Source: Hyphomicrobiales bacterium (GTDB lineage Bacteria > Pseudomonadota > Alphaproteobacteria > Rhizobiales > Xanthobacteraceae). Taken from it: DNA of 7,687 nt. Positions 1-7,041 of the stretch are shown in pieces; within the stretch, counting starts at the first letter, position 1; each line of letters starts with the position of its first letter. A program made the position numbers and the translations under genes. Below the pieces are notes generated by a model. The model did not search any database. It saw nothing but the letters and a program-made list of their open reading frames with translations, and was not told the origin of the DNA. The DNA is taken from the NCBI GenBank assembly GCA_016201085.1, contig JACQDO010000306.1, forward strand, positions 1-7,687, written 5' to 3'.

Positions 1-1
1 C

Positions 2-1306
2 TATACGGTCGATGAGCATTTGCTGCGCTGCATCGGTGTGCTGGCGGAGATCGATCGCGGAGCCAGCCCCGAGACGCCGCTCGCTAACGATCTGATCCAA
101 AAGCTGCTGCCCGGCCACCGGATGGTGCTCTACGTCGCGCTGTTCCTGCACGACATCGCCAAGGGCCGGCTCGAGGACCATTCGATCGCCGGTGCGCGGG
201 TGGCGCGGCGGTTCTGCCCACGGCTGGGATTTTCGGCGGCCGATACCGAGTTGATCGCCTGGCTGGTGGAAACCCATCTGACGATGTCGAGCGTGGCGCA
301 GTCGCGCGACCTGTCCGACCGCAAAACCATCGAGAATTTCGCCGCCGTGGTGCAGTCGGCCGAACGGCTCAAGCTGCTCGCCATCCTCACCACCGCCGAC
401 ATCCGCGCGGTCGGACCGGGCGTGTGGAACGGCTGGAAGGCGCAGCTCATCCGCACGCTGTATTACGAGACCGAGCCGGTGCTCACCGGCGGCTTCTCCG
501 AGGTCAACCGCGCCCAGCGCGTCGCCATCGCGCAGGCCGAATTCCGCGAGGCGCTCAAGGACTGGCCGGCGGAACGGATCGAGGCCTATATCAACAAGCT
601 CTATCCGGCCTATTGGTTGAAAGTCGATCTGCCGCACAAGCTCGAGCACGCGCGATTCGTGCACGCCGCCGCGGACACCGGCAAGACGCTGGCCACGACC
701 ATCGGCTTCGATGCCGAACGCGCGGTGACCGAACTCACCGTGCTGGCGCCCGATCATCCCTGGCTGCTGTCGATCATCGCCGGCGCCTGCGCCATGGCCG
801 GCGCCAATATCGTGGACGCGCAGATCTACACCACCACCGACGGTATGGCGCTCGACACCATATCGCTGTCGCGCGAATTCGATCGCAACGAGGACGAACA
901 GCGCCGCGCCAACCGCATCGCCGAGTCGATCGAGAAGGCGCTGCGCGGCGAATTGCGGCTGCCCGACATGGTGAGCAAGCGCGCGGCGCCGAAAGGCCGC
1001 ATCCGGGCGTTCGCGCTCGAGCCGTCGGTCACCATCAACAACCAATGGTCGCACCGCTACACCATGGTGGAAGTCACCGGCCTCGACCGCACCGGCCTGC
1101 TCTACGAGATGACCACGACGTTGTCCAAACTCAACCTCAACATCGCCTCCGCCCACGTCGCGACCTTCGGCGAGCGCGTGGTCGACGTGTTCTACGTCAC
1201 CGATCTGATGGGCGCGCAGATCACCTCGCCGACGCGGCAGGCTGCCATCAAGCGCGCACTGATTGGCTTGTTCGCGGGCGGCGACGGCAAGAGCACCGCC
1301 AACTAA
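2..1306 (+). CDS. glnD: PII uridylyltransferase / uridylyl-removing enzyme GlnD, C-terminal part (5' end outside window)
   Basis: GlnD senses glutamine and adds or removes UMP on PII proteins (GlnB/GlnK), setting nitrogen assimilation; it is cytoplasmic. The frame is open from base 2 (YTVDEH...) to TAA at 1304-1306, so this is a 5'-truncated gene with about 434 visible residues. Seen directly: the HD phosphohydrolase region, with His in YTVDEH (17-19), the HD pair in LFLHDIAKG (149-154), a later His in VETHLTMS and Asp in TTADIRAVGPG. These are the metal ligands of the uridylyl-removing centre. Two ACT domains follow, one starting at ELTVLAPDHPWLLS (about 731-880) and one at VEVTGLDRTGLLYEM (about 1064-1280); in this family they bind glutamine. 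The N-terminal nucleotidyltransferase domain (usual protein about 900-950 aa) is not in the window. The first internal start-like codon is a TTG at 20, which is inside the HD domain and not a real start. Identification is secure. Confidence 0.96.
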   Translation, partial: YTVDEHLLRCIGVLAEIDRGASPETPLANDLIQKLLPGHRMVLYVALFLHDIAKGRLEDHSIAGARVARRFCPRLGFSAADTELIAWLVETHLTMSSVAQSRDLSDRKTIENFAAVVQSAERLKLLAILTTADIRAVGPGVWNGWKAQLIRTLYYETEPVLTGGFSEVNRAQRVAIAQAEFREALKDWPAERIEAYINKLYPAYWLKVDLPHKLEHARFVHAAADTGKTLATTIGFDAERAVTELTVLAPDHPWLLSIIAGACAMAGANIVDAQIYTTTDGMALDTISLSREFDRNEDEQRRANRIAESIEKALRGELRLPDMVSKRAAPKGRIRAFALEPSVTINNQWSHRYTMVEVTGLDRTGLLYEMTTTLSKLNLNIASAHVATFGERVVDVFYVTDLMGAQITSPTRQAAIKRALIGLFAGGDGKSTAN

Positions 1307-1415
1307 CCGAGTACCTCTTGTTGCCGCAGATGATTATGAGATTGCGCCGCGCAAAACGACACAACGGCGTTAATGACAGAGCACGCGACGCGTTCCACTA
1401 TGATTGTCGGCCGCG

Positions 1416-1589
1416 CTAGTTCTTGCCCAAGGCACGGCGCGGTTCGTCCTCGCAGTACTGCGTCACCTCGAGTTGGACCATTTGCAGCAGACGGGCCGCG
1501 TCCATGAATTCGTTCTGGCGCGCCAGCTCGGCCAGTTGCTTGCTCATCGCGGCGATGTATTCGGCCGATTCGCTGTTGTTCTTTTTCAT
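1416..1589 (-). CDS. Small conserved-type hypothetical protein, 57 aa
   Basis: The function is not recognised. The 57-residue product starts MKKNNSESAEYIAAMSK and is mostly helical and charged (SAEYIAAMSKQLAELARQNEF..AARLLQMVQLEVTQ), with a single Cys near residue 46 and no signal peptide or membrane segment. It resembles from memory a class of small cytoplasmic hypothetical proteins common in Bradyrhizobium relatives; this is not a database result. ATG 1587-1589 is preferred because GGGGGGA (1604-1598, read on -) lies 8 nt ahead. An upstream ATG at 1658 would add 23 residues and overlap the divergent gene by 54 bp. It is convergent with glnD, 109 bp apart, and divergent from the + gene at 1605, start to start. 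Confidence 0.68.
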   Translation of the reverse strand: MKKNNSESAEYIAAMSKQLAELARQNEFMDAARLLQMVQLEVTQYCEDEPRRALGKN

Positions 1590-1604
1590 GATGGAAGTCC
1601 CCCC
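1590..1604. promoter_or_regulatory. 15-bp divergent translation-start spacer with back-to-back ribosome binding sites
   Basis: The 15 bp between the two divergent ATGs hold GGAAG (1593-1597) for the + gene and GGGGGGA (1604-1598 on -) for the - gene, directly adjacent. No room remains for promoters, so each gene's promoter should lie in the other's coding region. One candidate for the - gene is TTGGAA (1642-1637), a 16-bp spacer, then TATTGT (1620-1615). The ribosome sites are clear; the promoter is a weak guess. Confidence 0.45.
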
Positions 1605-1865
1605 ATGACCAACAACAATAATCCCGAAAGCGATCGTTCCAACATCCTTTGCTTTCAACCGCCGGTGACCATAAGAGACAGCGCTGGTTGTCCTGAACTC
1701 ACTTCGCCGGCCGCGCCCGATCCGCTGGCGCAGGAGGGCTTGCGTCTGTGCAAGGCGTATTTCGCAATCGAGGATGCCGCGCTGCGGGCTTCGCTGATCG
1801 CGCTGCTGGAAAATATCGCAGGGCGCGACGCGGCGGGCGCCGGCCTCAAGCGCGACGGGATTTAG
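1605..1865 (+). CDS. Small hypothetical protein, 86 aa
   Basis: The function is not recognised. The frame is open from 1404, but ATG 1605-1607 is chosen because GGAAG (1593-1597) lies 7 nt upstream and the earlier part is antisense to the small - strand gene. The N-terminal 40 residues are polar and low in complexity (MTNNNNPESD, then a Pro/Ala stretch), with Cys at residues 16 and 29. The second half is a probable amphipathic helix, EGLRLCKAYFAIEDAALRAS followed by LIALLENIAG. That pattern (LRLC.A..AIED..LR..LI.L.E) resembles, from memory, the C-terminal helix of several small alphaproteobacterial proteins and HTH regulators, but no HTH is present here. It ends 21 bp before the stop codon of the convergent cusA. 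Confidence 0.62.
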   Translation: MTNNNNPESDRSNILCFQPPVTIRDSAGCPELTSPAAPDPLAQEGLRLCKAYFAIEDAALRASLIALLENIAGRDAAGAGLKRDGI

Positions 1866-1883
1866 CTCAGGTCGGTGCCGAGC
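1865..1883 (+). terminator. Weak stem-loop between convergent genes
   Basis: GCTC-A-GG (1865-1871) can pair with CCGAGC (1878-1883) around TCGGTG, giving a 6-bp stem with one bulged A. On the + strand it is followed by TTATCATT, not a real T-run. It begins on the last base of the 1605-1865 gene and ends 3 bp before the cusA stop codon. It could serve either direction, but it is short and no other terminator was seen at this junction. Confidence 0.25.
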
Positions 1884-1886
1884 TTA

Positions 1887-4800
1887 TCATTCCGCGGCAG
1901 CGCGTGATGCCGACGCCGATCGCTCGGTGCGAAGCGAGAAGCCCTTCACCGCCGCGTAGATCGCCGGGATGACCACGAGCGTGAGCACGGTCGACGACAC
2001 CATGCCGCCGATCATCGGCACCGCGATGCGCTGCATTACCTCGGCGCCGGTGCCGTGGCTCCACATGATCGGCAGCAGGCCGGCCATGATGGCGGCGACC
2101 GTCATCATCTTCGGGCGCACGCGATCGACCGCGCCGGACATGATGGCGGCGTAGAGATCTTCGCGGGTGAATTCATCACCCTCGATGGCGCGCTCCGCCT
2201 GCAATTCGGTGAGCGCATTATCGAGATAGATCAGCATCACCACGCCGGTTTCGGCGGCGACACCGGTAAGCGCGATGAAGCCGACCGCGACCGCCACCGA
2301 CAGATTGAAGCCGAGCGCCCACATTAGCCATAAGCCGCCAGCGAGCGCGAACGGCACCGACAGCATGACGATCAGGGTCTCGGTCACCCGCCGGAAGTTG
2401 AGATACAGCAGCAGGAAGATGATCAGTAGCGTGATCGGCACCACGATCTTGAGCCGTGCCTTGGCGCGCTCCATGTATTCGAACTGGCCGCTCCAGGTGA
2501 CGTAATAGCCGGGCGGAAACTTGATCTGGTCCGTCACCGCCTTCTGCGCGTCGGCCACGTAACCGCCGATATCGCGGTCGCGCAGGTCGACATAGATATA
2601 GGCGACGAGTTGCGCGTTCTCGGTGCGGATGGTAGCTGGGCCTTTCGCGAGCTCCACCTTGGCCACCTCGCCGAGCGGCACGGTGCCCCCGTTAGCCAAA
2701 GGGATGAGCACCTGGGTCGCGATCGATTGGGCGTCGCTGCGCAAATTTCGCGGGTAGCGAATGCTGACCGTGTAGCGTTCGCGGCCCTCGACCGTGGTAG
2801 TCACGGCCTCCGCTCCAAGCGCGGTGGAGATCATGTCCTGGACGTCGGTGATCATCAGGCCGTAGCGGGCGAGCTGCGCGCGATTGGGGTCGACATTGAG
2901 ATAATAGCCGCCGATGATGCGTTCGGCGAAAGCCGTTGTCGTTCCTGGCACCGTCCGTATGACTGCCTCGATTTGGCGGGCCAATTTTTCTATTTCGGCG
3001 AGGTCGGTGCCGTAAACCTTGACGCCAACCGGCGTGCGGATGCCGGTGGCGAGCATGTCGATGCGCGCCTTGATCGGCATGGTCCAAGCGTTCGACACGC
3101 CAGGGAACTGCAGCGCCTTGTCCATCTCGGCGATCAGCTTGTCGATGGTCATGCCGGGCCGCCATTCACTCTCCGGCTTCAGGTTGATCACGGTCTCGAA
3201 CATCTCGGTCGGCGCCGGATCGGTGGCGGTGGAGGCGCGGCCGGCCTTGCCCCATACCGAGGCGACCTCGGGGAAGCTCTTGATGATCTTGTTCTGCGTC
3301 TGCAGCAATTCGGCCGCTTTGGTCACTGAGATGCCGGGCAGCGTCGCCGGCATATAAAACAGCGTACCCTCGTTGAGAGTCGGCATGAACTCGCTGCCGA
3401 GCCGCGTGGCCGGCCACAGACTGACGAGCAGCACGCCGAGCGCCATCAGAATGGTCGCGGCCTTGTATTTCAGCGCGACGCGGATCACCGGTCGATACAC
3501 CCAGATCAGGAAGCGGTTTATCGGGTTCTTGTGCTCGGGCATGATCTTGCCGCGTACAAACAGGATCATCAGCATCGGTACCAGCGTGACCGACAGAAGA
3601 GCGCCCGCCGCCATAGCGAAGGTCTTGGTATAGGCCAGCGGCTTGAACATGCGGCCTTCCTGCGCCTCCAGCGCGAAGATCGGCAGGAACGACACGGTGA
3701 TGATCAACAGGCTGAAGAACAGCGCTGGGCCGACCTCGATCGCGGCCTCGATCAGCACCTCGCTTCTCGGCTTGCCGGGGTCGGCGCGCTCCAGGTGCTT
3801 GTGGGCGTTCTCGATCATCACGATGGCAGCGTCGACCATGGCGCCGATGGCGATGGCGATGCCGCCGAGGCTCATGATGTTCGAACTCAAGCCCAGCAGA
3901 TACATGCACAGATAGGAGATCAGCACGCCGAGCGGCAGCGTGATGATCGCCACCAGCGCGCTGCGCACATGCAGCAAGAACACCACGCATACGATGGCGA
4001 CGATGATGCTCTCCTCGATCAAGGTCCCCTTGAGATTCTCGATAGCGCGGTAGATCAGGTCCGAGCGGTCGTACACCGCCTCGAGCGTGACGCCCTGCGG
4101 CAGACTGGGCACGATCTGGGCCAGCCGCTCCTTGGTGTTTTTGATGACGTTGAGCGCATTCTCGCCGAAGCGCTGCAGCACGATGCCGGTGACGGCCTCG
4201 CCCTCGCCGTTCACCTCGGTGATGCCGCGGCGTTCGTCGGGCGTGAGCTCGACACGCGCCACGTCGCGCAGCAGCACCGGTATGCCGCGGTCGTTCTTGA
4301 CCACGATCTGTTCGAGATCGGACAGGCTTTTGACATAGCCGCGGCCGCGCACCACGAATTCGGTTTCCCCCAGCTCGACGGTGCGGCCGCCGACGTCGAT
4401 ATTGCTCGACCGCAAGGCAGTGCGGACGCTCGACAGTGAGATGCCGAGCGACTGCAAGCGGCGCGGATCGATCACCACACTGTATTGCTTGACGAAACCG
4501 CCGACGCTGGCGATCTCGGCGACGCCCTCCGCCTTGGCCAAGCCATAGCGGATGTACCAGTCCTGTATGGTGCGCAGCTCGACGAGGCTCTTCTGCACGC
4601 CACGCACGATATATTGGTAGACCCAGCCGACGCCGGTGGCATCCGGCCCGAGCGTCGGCGCCACGCCGGCCGGCAGCTTGCGCGCCGCGGCGTTGAGATA
4701 TTCCAGCACGCGCAAGCGCGCCCAGTAGAGATCGGTGCCGTCCTCGAAGATCACGTAGACAAACGACACGCCGAAGTAGGAGAAGCCGCGCACCACCTTG

Positions 4801-5036
4801 GATTTCGGCACGATCAGCATGGCGGTGGCGAGCGGATAGGTGACCTGATCCTCGACCACCTGCGGCGCCTGGCCGGGATATTCGGTGTAGACGATCACCT
4901 GCACGTCAGACAGGTCGGGGATTGCATCGAGCGGCACCCGCAACACCGCGTACAGACCCGCCAGCGTCAGGAATACGCTAGCGAACCCGACCAGCAGCAG
5001 GTTGCGCGCCGACCAGCGGATGACGGCCTCGATCAT
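1887..5036 (-). CDS. cusA: Copper/silver efflux RND pump, CusA/CzcA (HME-RND) family
   Basis: Inner-membrane trimeric proton antiporter that pushes Cu(I)/Ag(I) through a CusB adaptor and outer-membrane channel. The product is 1049 aa, a normal length, and complete: N-terminal TM1 (MIEAVIRWSARNLLLVGFAS), porter domain, TM2-6 (about 337-495), second porter part, TM8-12 (about 865-1030). Cu/Ag specificity is supported by the CusA methionine triad: M562 in YMPATLPG, M612 in PTEMFET, M661 in RIDMLATGIRTP, matching E. coli M573/M623/M672. Proton-relay residues are also present: D402 in GAMVDAAIVMIENAH, E929 in GVAAETGVVML, K976 in DRVRPKMMT. M388 and M400 match known transmembrane channel methionines. 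ATG 5034-5036 has GAGGAG 5-6 nt upstream and overlaps the adaptor's TGA (ATGA), so the two are translationally coupled. The stop is at 1887-1889. Long + strand frames inside it are antisense shadows. Confidence 0.95.
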   Translation of the reverse strand: MIEAVIRWSARNLLLVGFASVFLTLAGLYAVLRVPLDAIPDLSDVQVIVYTEYPGQAPQVVEDQVTYPLATAMLIVPKSKVVRGFSYFGVSFVYVIFEDGTDLYWARLRVLEYLNAAARKLPAGVAPTLGPDATGVGWVYQYIVRGVQKSLVELRTIQDWYIRYGLAKAEGVAEIASVGGFVKQYSVVIDPRRLQSLGISLSSVRTALRSSNIDVGGRTVELGETEFVVRGRGYVKSLSDLEQIVVKNDRGIPVLLRDVARVELTPDERRGITEVNGEGEAVTGIVLQRFGENALNVIKNTKERLAQIVPSLPQGVTLEAVYDRSDLIYRAIENLKGTLIEESIIVAIVCVVFLLHVRSALVAIITLPLGVLISYLCMYLLGLSSNIMSLGGIAIAIGAMVDAAIVMIENAHKHLERADPGKPRSEVLIEAAIEVGPALFFSLLIITVSFLPIFALEAQEGRMFKPLAYTKTFAMAAGALLSVTLVPMLMILFVRGKIMPEHKNPINRFLIWVYRPVIRVALKYKAATILMALGVLLVSLWPATRLGSEFMPTLNEGTLFYMPATLPGISVTKAAELLQTQNKIIKSFPEVASVWGKAGRASTATDPAPTEMFETVINLKPESEWRPGMTIDKLIAEMDKALQFPGVSNAWTMPIKARIDMLATGIRTPVGVKVYGTDLAEIEKLARQIEAVIRTVPGTTTAFAERIIGGYYLNVDPNRAQLARYGLMITDVQDMISTALGAEAVTTTVEGRERYTVSIRYPRNLRSDAQSIATQVLIPLANGGTVPLGEVAKVELAKGPATIRTENAQLVAYIYVDLRDRDIGGYVADAQKAVTDQIKFPPGYYVTWSGQFEYMERAKARLKIVVPITLLIIFLLLYLNFRRVTETLIVMLSVPFALAGGLWLMWALGFNLSVAVAVGFIALTGVAAETGVVMLIYLDNALTELQAERAIEGDEFTREDLYAAIMSGAVDRVRPKMMTVAAIMAGLLPIMWSHGTGAEVMQRIAVPMIGGMVSSTVLTLVVIPAIYAAVKGFSLRTERSASASRAAAE

Positions 5037-5713
5037 TTGGACTCCTCAGGTTGGCTGAAGGTCTTGAGCGCGGTCTGCAGGTTGCTCTCGGCGTCGATCA
5101 GGAAGGTCGCGGTGGTGACGACCTCCTCGCCCGCCTTGAGCCCCTCGACGATCTCCACAAAGCCGTCGCCGTGGCGACCGAGCTTTACGCTGCGCGGCTC
5201 GAAGCGACCTTCGCCTTTCGACACCAGCACGATCTGCTGCGCGCCGCTGTCGATGATGGCACTCGCCGAAACGGTGGTAACCGGGACCTTGTCGGCGTCG
5301 GCATGGAATACGACGTCGGTATACATATCGGGCTTCAGTTTCTGGTCCGGATTGGCGATCTCGATGCGCACCTGCACGGTGCGCGTCTCGGTCTTCACCT
5401 GCGGATAGATGAAGGTGACGGTGCCCTCGACCGGCTCGCGGCGATAGGCGCGGAAGGTCACGGTGGCGCGGTCGCCCAGCTTGATGTCGGCCAGATCGCC
5501 TTCCGCCGTCTCGGCAATCACCCAGACGTTGCTGAGATCGACGATGCGGTAAATCTCGTCCCCGGCGGCGACGCGCTGGCCGTTGATGATGTTCTTGACC
5601 ATGACGGTGCCGCCGGCCGGCGCCAACCAGTCGATGGTGCGCGGATTGTTGCCGCTGTCGCGGATCTCTCGGATACGCGCCTCCGGCAGGCCGAGATTGC
5701 GCAGCCGCTGCAT
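5033..5713 (-). CDS. CusB-type adaptor, C-terminal fragment (226 aa)
   Basis: Second open part of the adaptor gene, continuing the same frame 6 nt after the TAA. ATG 5711-5713 is only the first Met after the stop; the codons GGC GCC before it probably belong to the ancestral protein. Domains: end of the hairpin (MQRLRNLGLPEARIREI), second half of the barrel-sandwich (about 28-68: RTIDWLAPAGGTVMVKNIIN then GQRVAAGDEIYRIVDLSNVW), beta-barrel (about 69-137, with TFIYPQVKTETRTVQVRIE and PDQKLKPDMYTDV) and the membrane-proximal domain (about 138-215: ASAIIDSGAQQIVLVSKGEG, RFEPRSVKLG, GLKAGEEVVTTATFLIDAES). These are typical HME-RND adaptor features. There is no signal peptide, so a product made by re-initiation would remain in the cytoplasm. 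TAAGG, formed partly by the stop codon, lies 4 nt before the ATG and could act as a poor ribosome site. The TGA overlaps the cusA ATG. Confidence 0.75.
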   Translation of the reverse strand: MQRLRNLGLPEARIREIRDSGNNPRTIDWLAPAGGTVMVKNIINGQRVAAGDEIYRIVDLSNVWVIAETAEGDLADIKLGDRATVTFRAYRREPVEGTVTFIYPQVKTETRTVQVRIEIANPDQKLKPDMYTDVVFHADADKVPVTTVSASAIIDSGAQQIVLVSKGEGRFEPRSVKLGRHGDGFVEIVEGLKAGEEVVTTATFLIDAESNLQTALKTFSQPEESK

Positions 5714-5719
5714 GGCGCC

Positions 5720-6439
5720 TTAGAGCGATTTGCCCATTCCCGCGTTGGCCGTACCGGACCAACTCCTGGCCACCAGTAGATCGGCGATCGCCAGTTGGAT
5801 ATCCGGGCTGTAGACGCGGAACAGCGGCTCGCCGGCACGCACGATCTGGCCGGTGGTATTGACGAACAGGTCCTCGACATAGCCGTCCGAGCGCATGGTC
5901 ACGATGGTGGCGCGCCGCTCGTCGATGGCGACGGTGCCGACCGCGCGTACCGGATGCGTCAGCACGCGCGCCTCGGCGGCTTCCGTGCGCACGCCGACGC
6001 GCTGCACGCGGTCGAGACTGACCTTGATGGTTTTGCCGTCGCTCGGCTCATCGCCGTCATAAACGGCGATATAATCCATCCCCATCGGGTCTTTCTTCGG
6101 CACCTGCGAGATGTCGGGCAAACCCATCGGATTTCGGTAGTAGAGAATCTTGCGGTTCCCCGCCGGTTTCGGCGGTTTCGGTGGATCGAAGCTCGGCTCG
6201 GCGTCGTCATAGACCGGAAGAAAAGTGCGGCCCTGCGCGTCGGCTTTCGGCATCGCCGACCAGTTCGGCGCGCCGCTCGGATCGCGATAATAGAGAATGG
6301 TTCGCTCGGCCGCAGTGGCGCGTGGCGCGACGCTCAGCGGCGTCGCTCCGCTACCGGAGCGCTGGACATAGCCGTAACCCGCGAGCGCAACGCCTGCGAG
6401 CAGCAGCGACAACAATAAGACGACGCGATTTCGAGTCAT
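5720..6439 (-). CDS. CusB-type adaptor, N-terminal fragment (239 aa)
   Basis: First open part of the interrupted adaptor gene. Residues 1-27 form a signal anchor (MTRNRVVLLLSLLLAGVALAGYGYVQ). Two tandem repeats of the heavy-metal-binding domain type found in CusB-like adaptors follow: residues about 48-80 (ILYYRDPSGAPNWSAMPK...FLPVYDD) and 98-130 (ILYYRNPMGLPDISQVPK...MGMDYIAVYDGD). The second keeps the familiar NPMGLPD and PMGMDYI motifs; the first has lost these methionines apart from M63. Residues 137-215 give the first beta-barrel and barrel-sandwich strands, including VGTVAIDERR, GYVEDLFVNTTGQIVRAGEPLFRVYSPDIQLA. The helical hairpin is very short and the stop falls at its end. ATG 6437-6439 has only a weak GAG ahead of it. 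The FixH-like gene ends 93 bp upstream. If translated alone, it should be exported but unable to contact the pump properly. Confidence 0.8.
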   Translation of the reverse strand: MTRNRVVLLLSLLLAGVALAGYGYVQRSGSGATPLSVAPRATAAERTILYYRDPSGAPNWSAMPKADAQGRTFLPVYDDAEPSFDPPKPPKPAGNRKILYYRNPMGLPDISQVPKKDPMGMDYIAVYDGDEPSDGKTIKVSLDRVQRVGVRTEAAEARVLTHPVRAVGTVAIDERRATIVTMRSDGYVEDLFVNTTGQIVRAGEPLFRVYSPDIQLAIADLLVARSWSGTANAGMGKSL

Positions 6440-6482
6440 GGCTGTCTCGTTTCGATCAAGCCTGCCGAGAAGATGGTTAAGC

Positions 6483-6510
6483 GGCGGCGGCCACAGCTGC
6501 GGCCACCGCC
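6483..6510 (-). other. GC-rich hairpin between the FixH-like gene and cusB
   Basis: GGCGGCGGCC (6483-6492) and GGCCACCGCC (6501-6510) form a 10-bp stem with one mismatch around an 8-nt loop containing the CAGCTG palindrome. It sits in the 93-bp gap between the FixH-like stop and the adaptor start. On the - strand it is followed by GCTTAACCATCTTCTC, which is not a proper U-tract. It may reduce readthrough or protect the upstream mRNA end, but it need not be functional. Confidence 0.4.
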
Positions 6511-6532
6511 CGATTTGAAGGGAGCGCGCGGC

Positions 6533-6928
6533 TCACTTGACGGCCTTGAGGATGACCTTGCCGACCACCGTCTCCGGCTCGCCCTGCACCTTAGCGGCGA
6601 TGCTGAACATATAGCGGCCCGCCATCGGCAGATCGGTCTTGAAGGCGTAGACGCCCGGTTCCTTGCTGGGCACGGCGGCGACCGGCGACACCATGTCGGC
6701 CATGTTGTCCGGCCCCATGTCGACGCGGGTGCGCACGATGACGGCATCCGCCACCGGCTTGCCGCTCGGCTTGTGGGTGAGACGCACGGCGACCACCACG
6801 TCGTCGCCCTTCTTCCATTCCGGCGCGACCGACTCGAAGGTGTAGTCCGCGGCGCCGGCGAAGGCTGCGGCATTGCTCAGGCCCATCGCAACCGCCACGA
6901 TGGCGGCGCACAGATAGTTCGATTTCAT
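6533..6928 (-). CDS. Exported FixH/YtkA-like domain protein
   Basis: 131-aa protein with an N-terminal signal peptide (MKSNYLCAAIVAVAMGLSNA, cleavage likely near AFA-GA or AGA-AD at residues 24-27), followed by a single beta-sandwich domain of the FixH/YtkA-like type. Supporting pattern: YTFESVAPEWKKGDDVVVAV, RLTHKPSGKPVADAVIVRTR, PGVYAFKTDLPMAGRYMFSI then A-V-G-P-V strands ending GKVILKAVK. This domain, often listed as FixH family, commonly accompanies heavy-metal RND operons; it is not the cbb3 assembly protein FixH itself, which has a membrane anchor and sits with fixGIS. The loop VDMGPDNMADM has three Met (71, 76, 79), suggesting but not proving Cu(I) binding in the periplasm. Its ATG is preceded by AGGAGA at a 6-7 nt spacing, the best ribosome site in the operon. 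It lies 113 bp downstream of the Cys/His-rich gene. The family call is good; the metal-chaperone role is inference. Confidence 0.85.
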   Translation of the reverse strand: MKSNYLCAAIVAVAMGLSNAAAFAGAADYTFESVAPEWKKGDDVVVAVRLTHKPSGKPVADAVIVRTRVDMGPDNMADMVSPVAAVPSKEPGVYAFKTDLPMAGRYMFSIAAKVQGEPETVVGKVILKAVK

Positions 6929-7041
6929 TTCATATCTCCTGATGGCTTTCTGCTCGGTGCCGCACTCGATTGTGATCGAACGGCAGCCAAATTTGCGCGC
7001 GAGCTTTCAGACTCACGCGACACGACACAGTTTGAAAGCGA

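Larger units (their letters stand above)
5033..6439 (-). pseudogene. cusB: CusB-type RND adaptor gene interrupted by an in-frame TAA (5720-5722)
   Basis: This 469-codon frame encodes one membrane fusion protein of normal architecture, broken only by a stop at codon 240. On the - strand the reading is GMGKSL-stop-GAMQRLRNLGLP, with the same frame on both sides, so this is a nonsense change and not a frameshift. A single base (for example GAA or GAG giving TAA would need one or two changes respectively) explains it. The first half carries the signal anchor, two metal-binding repeats and the first half of the barrel-sandwich; the second carries the rest of the barrel-sandwich, the beta-barrel and the membrane-proximal domain. 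Neither half is a complete adaptor. Possible explanations are a recent null mutation, an assembly error, readthrough, or a two-chain adaptor. The last is unlikely because the second half has no export signal. The intact downstream cusA argues that any loss is recent. Confidence 0.75.

Noticed and set aside
1307..1415. Terminator for glnD in the gap before the small - strand gene
   Set aside because: No convincing GC stem with a T-run was found in this 109-bp stretch.
424..1419. 331-aa + strand frame overlapping glnD
   Set aside because: Arg/Gly/His/Ala-rich out-of-frame translation of glnD, which has unmistakable HD and ACT domains in its own frame.
3531..5408. Long + strand open frames antisense to cusA and the adaptor gene (for example 3531-4439 and 4485-5408)
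   Set aside because: They mirror the codon pattern of the clear - strand genes in GC-rich DNA, have no family features and no ribosome sites. They are shadows.
5518..5880. Frameshift explanation for the split adaptor
   Set aside because: Both halves are in the same frame (stop at 5720-5722 is in phase with the second half), and other frames there give no adaptor-like sequence.
6966..6979. TCGAT-TGTG-ATCGA palindrome between the Cys/His-rich and FixH-like genes
   Set aside because: Same 5-4-5 geometry as an FNR box, but the bases differ from TTGAT/ATCAA and a start site 41.5 bp away would fall on the FixH-like ribosome site with no -10. Probably chance.
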